Below are positions 42,474 to 51,809 of a DNA stretch of 64,000 bases, one piece after another. Every line of letters starts with the position of its first letter. The stretch's first letter is position 1. The DNA comes from Acanthochromis polyacanthus (taxonomy: Eukaryota; Chordata; Actinopteri; Pomacentridae): positions 3,236,534-3,300,533 of the forward strand of contig NC_067119.1 in assembly GCF_021347895.1 (NCBI RefSeq), written 5' to 3'. The notes under the pieces are model-generated. The model was not told where the DNA came from and did no database searches. It saw only the letters and a list, made by a program, of their open reading frames with translations. A program made the position numbers and the translations under genes.

Positions 42474-43850
42474 CAGGGTTCTCGCCAGCGCATTTCAGCG
42501 TAACGGCCCGTTACACTGTCATAACGGCCCGTTACGCTCAGTTTAAAAGATTACGCTGTGATTAGGGCCGCTACGCCAGCGCATTTCAAAGATTACACTG
42601 TTGTTACGAGAGTGTGTGGCTCCGTCATGAGAGTGGGAGAGAGAGCAGCATGTGTGTGTGTGTGGGAGGGAGGGGGAGGGAGGGGGAGAGCGAATGAGAC
42701 AGACGGGCAGTCGGTGCAGTCGGAGGAGGAGAGAAGGTGTGCAGTTGGTCGTACTGTGTGGTTCAGTCATTGTTGATAGACAATAAAGGCTGCAGTGTTC
42801 TTCGATACGGCTGGGCTCCTGTGTCTTTGCCTCTACGGCTGCTGAGGAAGTGAAAGGGGTTAACACCGGGCTTCCTGACCACGGTCGGGGGCCGAACAGG
42901 AAGGGTTAACACTGTGATTAGGGCCGCTGCGTTGTTATTTTGACCGATAACGCCATGTGCATTTGTTTTAATCGACTGGGTGCCTATTTAGGTTAATTTA
43001 TGTCTCCCCACCTCAGCCGTACTTTCCTGTCGTTGATTGACCCGTTCCCGTCTATTGTGCATGCCGGACCTGCGGTTACGGTGAAAAAAAATCTTGGGCT
43101 GTGTCCGAAATGGCATACTAAAGTACTACATACTCAATGAGTATATACTGTATACTACTTACTATAAGCATGATTAGATTGCCAACCGTTCACACTGTAG
43201 TATACTACTACGTTTCCCATAATGCATTTCAAACCACCAACGACAAAAACCGGAAGTACGGCTATCAAATATCTCGGCTGAATGCTGGCTTCAGGTCGAT
43301 TTTACGCTAACAAACAGTCGCATAATTAATGTGGCAATTCCAAGCCGGCAGTCCTCATGCAGTTATTAGCCAGATTATGCGAATCGTTTCAATTGTAGCT
43401 GCAGGCTACTGGAGGCAGCTGCTACTTGTTCTGTATGCAAAGCGAGCTGCTGCAACTAGCTGCTAGCATTCAGTAGCACGTTGTGAGGCGTCTGACAAAT
43501 TTAAAACGTTGGTCAGAAAACGCCTATTTCTGAAATCTGTGGGGTGATTAGGATGACTACTTAACCACATAAAATAAAATAAAAATCGCCCCGGTCCGAC
43601 CACAGATCCGCGGAGGCTTCCATTTCGGTGGGTAGCTCGCAAAGCATTATGGGGCGGTTGAGTATGACTAGTGTGGTCAACGGGCATACTTAAAAATTTT
43701 CCGGAAATAGTATACATCCGGGTATTTCTCGCGTACTCAGTCTTTTCATACTATCTAATGTGAACGCACTACATACTTATTTTGACGTCACACTTAGCAT
43801 GAGTAGTACGTTGGTACGCCATTTCGGACACAGCCCTGGTGAGAACCCTG
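42474..43850. mobile_element. CAGGGTTCTC-TIR element (recombinant copy, unit 4)
   Basis: The left end CAGGGTTCTCGCCAG and the right end CTGGTGAGAACCCTG are near-perfect 15-bp inverted repeats. The left flank is GAGCT and the right flank is ATATC, so the flanks do not match each other. Each matches one of two separate copies in unit 5 (57508-59811 flanked by GAGCT; 63204 onwards with left flank ATATC). It therefore looks like the product of recombination between two copies. Inside are repeats of acggcccgttac and a nested MITE. Confidence 0.8.
43096..43836. mobile_element. MITE with GGGCTGTGTCCGAAATGGC termini
   Basis: Ends GGGCTGTGTCCGAAATGGC and GCCATTTCGGACACAGCCC are perfect inverted repeats. 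The unfilled site aaaatcctggtgag is at 59791-59804. The target duplication cannot be fixed. Internal sequence has secondary inverted similarity (catactaaagtactac, gtagtacgttggtac) but no transposase. A second copy of the same insertion starts near 63898. Confidence 0.8.
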
Positions 43851-44206
43851 ATATCACTGGACAGCTCCTTCAGTGACAGACTGCTTCACCCTCTGTGTTT
43901 GAAGGAGATATACCGCAGCTCCTTCCTTCCTGCTGTAGTCAGACTGTACAATCAAGCTCCCAGTAGTTCAGCTCATTCACTAATTGTGCAATAAAAATGA
44001 ATAGGACACTGTGCAATTTCACAGAAATTTTCCTGTAAACATTTATATTTCCTCTAGAAGGAGAAGTTGATTGTCTATGCACTGTGTGCTGCTGTTTTTC
44101 TTTCCTTGCACATTTTTTTTTGTATTGGCTGCTGGAACACTGAAAATTTTCATGCAGTGGAATCAATAAAGGCTGAATCTCCATCCATCCATCCATCACA
44201 TGACTT
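43851..44206 (+). mobile_element. LINE (L2/CR1 group) 3' end, unit 4, right part
   Basis: Starts atatcactggacagctcc and encodes SSFSDRLLHPLCLKE and SSFLPAVVRLYNQAP, then a 3' UTR with caataaaggctgaatc and a (CATC)n tail. Counterpart of 5010-5350. Confidence 0.75.
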
Positions 44207-44598
44207 CTGTACTCTCTAACTCTGTATGTGCACTTTCTTTACATTATGAATGATCTCTATACACGGAATTATATCTCTGGACTGAAATGATGGAATGACT
44301 GGAGTTTTATTATTAAACTGTTTGATAACAAAATGCAGTTGTTGTCAGTGTGGAGTAGTTCAGATAAACACTTCCAGCACCTCTGAACAGGAAACTTTGG
44401 TTCTTGCTTCCAGGATCAATCAACACAACGATCACAATTTTAAAACTCCACACAGCATCAACTAACAGACACCATATTATGAGCCCATTCTCTCTTCCTC
44501 ACAATGCGTCTCAGTTCACCGTTAACTATTCACCTGCACACTTCATGATGTTCTACATGATATAAGTGGAATTCTTCACCATCAAAACGCATACACAC
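44207..44598 (-). other. Conserved intron next to exon 1 (gene 4)
   Basis: Matches 5351-5764 of gene 1. No gene. Confidence 0.6.
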
Positions 44599-44770
44599 CT
44601 ATGGGTTGTAAGGAGATCTGTGGTTTCCAGATGACATCCAGCAGTCTGCGCTGACGATCGATCTCCTCCTGGTACTGGACGATGGTTTTTTCAAACTCTG
44701 AGAATATTTCTCCAGCAGCAGCAGTTAGTCTGTCGCTGATCAACTCTCTCAGATACTCAACTGAAGCCAT
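44599..44770 (-). CDS. ZNF gene 4, exon 1 (N-terminal coiled-coil module)
   Basis: Reads MASVEYLRELISDRLTAAAG, EIFSEFEKTIVQYQEE, IDRQRRLLDVIWKPQIS, LQPI, with donor CCCATAG|gtgtg in phase 1, joining exon 2 as PIELPQ. It is 172 nt, the same as gene 1, with no disabling change. An in-frame upstream ATG at 44803 would add MDEKYQSVKVT. The sense of the module is unknown to me beyond its presence in many spiny-rayed fish ZNF proteins, where it occupies the place KRAB or SCAN has in mammals. Its Glu/Arg-rich second half suggests dimerisation. Confidence 0.87.
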
Positions 44771-44803
44771 CGTTACTTTAACGCTCTGATATTTCTCATC
44801 CAC

Positions 44804-45001
44804 ACTACAATACAGCCATTTTATAGCTCAGTCCACACAGCAGTGAAGCTGACTCTGCTCATGCTTCTTTGTTTGCATCCGCCGGGTGTCACACTGTGAA
44901 GTTCCGGCAGAAACACTGAGTTACTTTCTTCTTCCTCATTGAATTAGGCGGAATAGACTCATCACTGGCGTATTGCTGCCACCTACTGGATGTTACTCAT
45001 A
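44804..45001 (-). promoter_or_regulatory. Conserved upstream block of gene 4 with CTCF-like motif (44976-44989)
   Basis: Full-length copy of the block seen before genes 1-3. It contains the gaagttccggcag stretch and minus-strand CCAGTAGGTGGCAG about 205 bp from the ATG. The likely transcription start lies in this block, but no core promoter element is clear. Confidence 0.45.
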
Positions 45002-45059
45002 GTTCTTAGAGAATCCTCCATATTTTCTTATGCAGTCCTGTGGTCATGAGAAAGTTCAG

Positions 45060-45960
45060 AAGTTTCTTCATATTTGTCCACTCCTCCATGTTAAGTAGAA
45101 AGCAAAGATTAAAAACAGTTCGTCCAGCTGCTCCTAGTCTCTAATGTTTCTTCTGTTGGCATGAGTAGAGCTTACACTTAAGAAGAACATTTCTCACAGT
45201 TTCTGGTTCACCACACTCACAGTTCCTATCTCTGTGCTTCCCAATCAAAGCCAGTCCACTTTTCAGACTGCAGTGTCTGAGTCTTAGCCAGGTGAGAACA
45301 ATTGAGTCTCTTCTTGCACCACTGAAGAGCCTTCTTACTTTTCCCATTTTACCTTGAATAGCAAAATCAGTCCCCCTCTTCTTTTGTTTCCTGAACCCTC
45401 TGCCATATTTCTTTGACTGGTTTGTTCATGACAAGAGTCATAATCTGACTTTCCGTGTGCTGAATCAAATTCTATTCTTTCCTCCTTGGTTGCTCTTTGT
45501 GCCAAGCTATCTGCTTCCTCATTGCCCTCCACACCCACATGTGCTGGAACCCAAATAAAACCCTCACACCCTGCTCTGTGAATTTGAAACAGTGCTTGAA
45601 ATATCGCTAATAGAAAATTGGGTCTGGATTTGGAGTTTGCTTCTTTATTGATGTCAACACGGCTGATGAATCGCTACATAAGACTGACTTGACCAGTTTG
45701 TTGTCCATCACCCATCAAAGGTCCAAAACGATCCCTGATATCTCTGCAGTGAATGCTGTCATCTGGAATTCTAAAGCCTTTTCTGATCTTGAAAACTGGA
45801 AAGAATAAACCAACAGTGGCTTCATCCTCATCAGCGTTGTTAGATCCATCTGAGTAAATTTGTATATGAGAACCCCATTCTTCTTCAGTATGGGCCTTGA
45901 CGATGTTATTCATGAATTCTGACTCCTTCTGAATTTTGATTCCATTTCTATACTTAATGT
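45060..45960 (-). mobile_element. I/Nimb-like LINE remnant, longest copy (unit 4)
   Basis: From 45913 downwards: RNase H HIQIYSDGSNNADEDE, VGLFFPVFKIRKGFRIPDDS, later FIWVPAHVGVEGNEEADSLA, then a 1-bp frameshift near 45434 compared with unit 3, and VRRLFSGARRDSIVLTWLR, GLALIGKHRDRNCECGEPE. It is the fullest copy and shows what was deleted in units 1 and 3. The RT region is absent. Confidence 0.68.
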
Positions 45961-47506
45961 GATCATAATACTTTGTACTGTTTATACTGTATTATATTTT
46001 AGACACCCAAACTGTTCATGAAGCACTTTTACTGCTTCTTTTGCACTTACAGTTACATGCTCAACTGCATTTGTCTTTATACTTGGACTCTGTGTAATGA
46101 CAATAAAGTTGGTGTAGGAACCAAATTGAGCTTCATGTTGATTTCATACATTCCTTTTTGTTACAGTATGTGGATGTGAACAGAAGAGAGAGTGCATGTG
46201 TGTTGATGGGAGAATGAATGGCTATAGGTGTGTTTACCCCCCTGGAGGATCACAGAGAGTTTAACTCCACCTGGCTGAGGAAGTTGAAAATGGAGTCCAA
46301 GGAGGAAGGTTTAAGAACCAGCTGCCACAGCATCTGGTGTAGCTGAGGAAGGCAAACAGTTTATTGACCATGTGGCTGCATCAAGGAACTAGGCCTTCTT
46401 CAAAACTCTTTAGTGTGAATCTTTTGTTTTCTGTATCAATTTTTCTGTAATTCATCAACAATAAATGCAACAAATGCCAGGCTTCCCCGATTCCTGCGTG
46501 CGGCCCTTTGCTGCATGTCTTCCCTCCACTCGTCTCCCTCTTTTCCTGTCTGTCTCCACTGCACCTATCAAGAATGCAGTAAAAAGGCCAGTGGCATAGA
46601 TTGTCACATAGGACTAAAACAGACTCACACACACCTTTACAAGTGTTACACGGGTTACATACCACGATGGAAGCAACAGTGTAGTTTTCAACAATTATTT
46701 ATTTCATAAGGAGAAGTGGGTATCCCTGCTTACTTCATCATTTTGTCTCTGAAACTCATCGAACCCGATTAATTTTACAGCACCACAAATGGCGGACCAA
46801 CCCGCAGGTATAACATGCATGAATTCACGCCAAACTCTAGGGCACAGCAAAAGAACTGCAAACTAATACACCTCATACGAAAACACACCACAAGATCGAG
46901 TATGGAGAGTCAGAGCATAGATGGTATTAACAGGGGAAGTGACCCAAATCAAACAAACATAAAACAAAAAACAAATGTAGGGAGTTAGTTCGCCCGCACA
47001 AGTTCTTTATCCTTTCACACAGCTGTAGTGTATTACTGGGCAAACTAACTCAAATTAAAAAAATCTAAACAAGGTTACAAAAAGGACAGCAGACAGCGGC
47101 CCACACGAACACTGCAATACACAAAAACACAACATTACCAAAAGCTAAAAAACACTTTAATCACAGCTCTAAAAACATTAAAAAGCCGCATACCTGAAAC
47201 CCTGTCGTCCCACGCTCAGTTGTTCACTCACACGGTGCCACACAATCACTCCATTCTTCAGCAAGTCCATAAAACCCTGCCATACAACATGCATATAAAA
47301 TACTGAACAACATAAAACAACCACCATATTACAATAATATTTACCGGATTGTCTCATTTCATCCTCCTGCCTAGCGTGTGTGCCCAGCAAACACTTCAGG
47401 CCACCCCACAGGAAACCGGCGTCTACTTCGGCAAGCAGCCGACTTCCTTTTTAAAGGAAAATGCCCAGGAGAAGAGCGACACTCCGCGGTGTCCTATGCT
47501 ACACAA
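45961..47506. other. Spacer without recognised gene
   Basis: The part to about 46420 matches 6721-7230 (unit 1). A stretch at 46480-46600 (cttccccgattcctgcg, ctgtctccactgcacc) resembles a repeat tail common in fish. From 46700 to 47500 nothing is recognised; it may be an unclassified repeat. Confidence 0.5.
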
Positions 47507-49575
47507 GTAAGTAAGTAAATTTTATTTATATAGCACCTTTCACAGGCAGAGAGCCACAAAGTGCTTCACAGCATGAATAAAAAAACAACAATTAAATGCA
47601 CATAAATAGTCAACACAAAAAATAAGATCATAACAGCCCCAGAAACTAAGCGAATGCTTGAGCAAACAAGAAGGTTTTAAGTTGTATTTTAAAAGCGTCA
47701 ACAGACGCAACTGAGCGGAGAGAGAGCGGGATCATTCCAAAGCCTGGGAGCAACAGCCTGGTATGATCGGGCTCCTCTGGTCTTAAACCGAGTACGTGGC
47801 ACCTTTAACAGATTCTGATCCACAGACCTTAAAGCCCTCGCATGGGAGTAAGGCTGGAGCAGGTCACAAATATAAGAAAGAGCTTGACCATGTAAGGCCC
47901 GAAAGGTTAGAACCAAAATCTTAAAGTTAACTCTGTAAGAAACTGGCAACCAGTGAAGTTCCTTTAAAATAGGAGATATGCGAGTCCGCCTGTGTGTGCG
48001 GGTCAAAATTCTTGCTGCAGAGTTTTGCACAAGTTGCAACCTCGAAAGCTCCCCCTTGTTCAGACATGAAAACAAGCTGTTACAGTAGTCTAAACGTGAT
48101 GAAACAAAAGCATGAATGATGAGCTCTAAATCATTACCTGAGACCATTTTCCTGAGTTTAGAGATTTTTCTTAGTTGAAAGAAACAGTTTCTTGTCAGCT
48201 GCTTACAGTGCTGCACTAGAGACATGTCTTTATCAAGGAAAACACCCAAATTTCGAAGACTCGATTTAGCAGACTGTCCTAATTCACCAAGGTACTGTTT
48301 GATCCCTGGCATTGAGACATCAGGGGCGACAACGAGTGTTTCAGTTTTGTCTGCGTTGAGCTGAAGAGAATTTTCACTAAGCCATTGTTTAATTTCTGCC
48401 AAACAATGGAAAAAGGAATTGAGCTTCTTTATCTCGGCCGGTTTAAAAGAACAATAGAGCTGGATGTCATTGGCATACAAGTGGTAAGAAACATCCCTAA
48501 ACCTTTGGATGATCTTACCCAGGGGGATCAAGTGCAGTAAAAATAAAATAGGGCCCAGGACGGAGCCTTGAGGAACCCCACACAATAGATTCACGGACTC
48601 TGATTTTATCTGGTTTGTTGACACACAAAAGCTACGTCCAGACAAATATGAGGTAAACCACTGGAGAACCGACCCCAACAGTCCCACATGATCCCTCAGT
48701 CTACTTAACAGGACCTGATGGTCAACAGTGTCAAAAGCTGAGGACAGATCCAGGAGAACTAGCACGGTGCATTTACCCGAATCGGCAGACATCATTATGT
48801 CACTGGACACTTTCAGTAGGGCTGTTTCCATGGAGTGGTGTTTACGGAAGCCAGATTGAAATTTGTCAAAGAAGTTATGTTGATCAAGGTAAGAAGACAG
48901 CTGATTGCAAACCACCTTCTCTGACATCAGAGGAGCAGGATGAAAATTTCATCTTGGTTACCAGTGCCAAAACATCAGCAAGAGTTACAGACTCAAAGGT
49001 GAACCACATGCTGGAGGCAGGCTCGATAGCAACCGAGGCACCACACTGAGGGGGTGGCATATTATCCTTGAGCTTCTTGATTTTATTGGTGAAAAAATTC
49101 AAGAAGGCATGGCTATCAGTTTCGGTGAAAGCAGGAGTTACAGAAGCAGCAGGGCAAACAAAAGAATTGATTGTGTCAAACAGCACTTTAGGGTTTTTCT
49201 TATTCACTGCCACCAGTTGATGGATGTAGTCGGACCTGGCACTCTCAACCATTTCATTGCTGACAGAAACACGGAAGTGCGCTGCTCCGATGAACATCCA
49301 CGACCAAGACTCAAGCGCTGTACAGGATCCAGGACACCCGTACCCCTGAGCAAACAGCAGCGTGAATACGCTGTCACAAACATCGAGGAGCAGGATGTGG
49401 CGGAGACACCGAACACGTCCTCCGCAGAGCGCAGTGGTCGAGCCCAGGTGAGCAGCCTCACGCCTTTGCCATACCTGGACACCAGCCCGCGATCCTCGCT
49501 TTTTCCTCGATCTCCTGCGGACCTTGCCCGAGGCCTGGAACAGCAACAAATATTCCGGTGAGTTTCAGTCAATGG
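47507..49575 (-). mobile_element. LINE-B (L2/CR1 group), full 3' end, two internal deletions
   Basis: The 3' end is complete on the minus strand: a gtgctatataaataaaat tail and ACTTAC repeats (47507-47520). Relative to LINE-A it lacks about 200 bp at 48922 and about 1.06 kb at 49258, which removes the endonuclease domain. It shares the upstream flank with LINE-A, so the deletions arose after, or independently of, the duplication. Confidence 0.8.
47698..48927 (-). pseudogene. LINE-B reverse transcriptase, catalytic YADD changed to YAND
   Basis: Open for 409 codons: FQSGFRKHHSMETALLKV, VLVLLDLSSAFDTVDHQ, WFTSYLSGRSFCVS, CGVPQGSVLGPILFLLH, YHLYANDIQLYCSF, QLNADKTETLVVAPD, NLGVFLDKDMSLVQHCKQL, RLDYCNSLFSCLNK, RISPILKELHWLPVSYRVN. 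The box normally YADD reads YAND (tat gcc aat gac at about 48475), replacing the first catalytic Asp by Asn, which should abolish polymerase activity. The N-terminal part is fused out of place by a deletion. Confidence 0.82.
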
Positions 49576-50116
49576 TCAAGGGGGGAGGAAATGCCTGTTT
49601 GTAACGATCCTGTGTATTAAACAGGTCCTCCATAGTCTCTTTGATATGAAACAGTGAGTCCTTGTGATAAAGGGGATCTTTTTAAACTTGAAAAAAAATG
49701 TAGGGAAAAAGAAAACATACACTGGAAGTCTCATATAATATACATATAATATACATCGATTATGAGTTCGACAAAAGCCACAAACTACCGAGAAAAGGAC
49801 TGTTGCATTGTGTTTGCGTCTATAGCACATCAAAGTTGTTGTGCGGATGGTGTCTGGATGAAAAAGTGACAACATGAATTATTCATTTTTGGCCTTTTTA
49901 GTTTGTATGGAGGATCGAAGGATTGGCCTTTTTTTAGTTTGGCCTTTTTTAGTTTGCCTTTTACAACCACAACATGAAAATAATGAACAATGAACACAGA
50001 ATGAAAAATTTAGATTATGCCTGCTCACTGATTGATGTCAGATAAACTACGTACAGGTGCATCATTGCCCATCCATGACCCCACACAACCCAAGTTCACA
50101 GACACAATATGCAACA
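49576..50116. other. Unit 5 spacer, homologous to 34643-35151
   Basis: No gene. It contains the unfilled sites for hAT C (49609-49623) and, near 50115, for hAT G. Confidence 0.6.
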
Positions 50117-50124
50117 CACAAATA

Positions 50125-50170
<46 letters not shown>
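50117..50170. repeat. (CA)n(GA)n compound microsatellite
   Basis: CA repeats followed directly by about 13 GA repeats. Confidence 0.9.
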
Positions 50171-50173
<3 letters not shown>

Positions 50174-51303
50174 TGAGAGTGTGCTACTGATTGATCTCAC
50201 AAAAACTAAAACTTTCTTGTGCAGGTGCCACATCAACCATCCACAACAAATCTCATGTTTTATTAATTTCAAACAAATAAAACATTTCTTGAAAGCATTG
50301 TTTTACAGTACCCAGTAGGTCAGAGATCAGTTTTTTTTCAGTCATCCAGGAGTAACAAGAAGGACTGTAAAACAAATACTGTGTGCTGCACGTGTGACAA
50401 ATACAGTTGCATTCTGTCCTCCATGTGTTAATCAGAGCTTAATATGGTCGGAATATTTTGCTTGAATCAGTTTTTTTTCTATTCTTATGATTGATGCAGG
50501 TTATGCATCTTTTGGGTGGGAGCAATGATTCAAAAAATGAGAGAGAGCTAGTGTCTGGTAGTTGAGTTTTGTAGTTTTATATTCCATTGTACAGTATACA
50601 GTACACTGTTGTTTCCCTTCAAAAATGCATTTCAAGTTCATTTCTGCACATTTCTGCTACTTTATTAGGCTATAGAAGTATTATCTCTTTCTACTTTAGG
50701 AAACAGCATAAATGATGGTATAAAAATGAATGGTTTCCACTCATGAAATAGTCTTTCTACCCTCTGAGGAAGCAAAAACAGAGGCATTCACAAAGTGTTT
50801 GATGCACGACAGGTTGTTTCTTCATGCAAAATAGATTTTTGGTTAAAACCTTCCTTTTTGACAAGGCTTATATTTAGGGCTGACTGGGTGACCCTGAGGG
50901 GGTCAGCTGCTGTCTTCATTGGCACATCTGGCTTCCTCTTGGACGTCCCTTAGTTCTGCCCCTCGTTCTGCTGCTATAGGCCGAGGCTGCTGGGGGACCT
51001 CTCTGGATGCACTGAGCCCTTCTCTATTTACCTTTAGATTTAATATATATACCGTTATTGCATTACACTAACTCTGTTTCTCCCCGTGTCCTTTCTCCGA
51101 GTGTCCCTGGTCCAGAGCTGGATGCTTCAGATCTGTGGTTGCTGTCCCACCAACTGGTCTAGTCTCCATCATGTCCACTGTGGGATGCTGCTGCTGACCT
51201 TCCTCCAGCCCACTGCTTCCAGCTGCTCATTTCCACCAGTCTACTCTGCATCACCCTCACTATACTTGATATGCTCTTCTACATATTTTGGAGTTTCCTA
51301 CCA
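50171..51303 (+). repeat. Unit 5 downstream spacer
   Basis: Fourth copy of the repeated spacer. It retains the unfilled sites for the ISL2EU element (ctgctataggccgagg, near 50970) and for the solo LTR (tttaatatatatacc, near 51040). It is cut at 51304 by a Tc1-like fragment. Confidence 0.6.
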
Positions 51304-51801
51304 GCTATATACAGCCTGTTTAAAGTTATTATGCAAGTATGTTATAAGAGAATATCGAAGGAAATATTAATGTTCATTCGCTCAAATTTGGAAGTTTGAT
51401 TTATATTGAAGAACTAAAACTGTAAAAAGCCCAGTAAAATTAAAGGTATTTTAGAATAATTTAAGGAAAATGCTATGTAAGAAGTGTTTAAAGTTATTAT
51501 GCAGATCAGATTTTTTATATTTATCGGGCGAAGATGAAACCAAAACTACTAAAAACGAACCAAAATATATTTATTAACCAACAAATAACCATAAATATTC
51601 AGCAACAAGTCCCATTTACTGGTACACAATGTTCAGGAGATCACTTGCTGACATATCCACCTTTCTTCTGGATCACAGCTATCAGACGCCTGTCAACCGA
51701 ACTGGTCAGTTCTTTGATGGTCTCTTTGCTTCCTCCATCTGCGGCAGTTTTCACCGTGCACCAGAGTTCATCCTTGGAGGTGTACTGATTTCCGTTTGCC
51801 A
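51304..51801 (-). mobile_element. Tc1/mariner-like fragment (left of hAT F)
   Basis: Begins CAGCCTGTTTAAAGTTATT after TA. The minus strand at about 51795-51645 encodes a transposase C-terminal end: YTSKDELWCTVKTAADGG, ELTSSVDRRLIAVIQKKGG, then stop. The motif gtttaaagttattatgca occurs twice (51309 and 51486). hAT F is inserted into it; the right part is at 54435. Confidence 0.5.
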
Positions 51802-51809
51802 CAAGAAAG

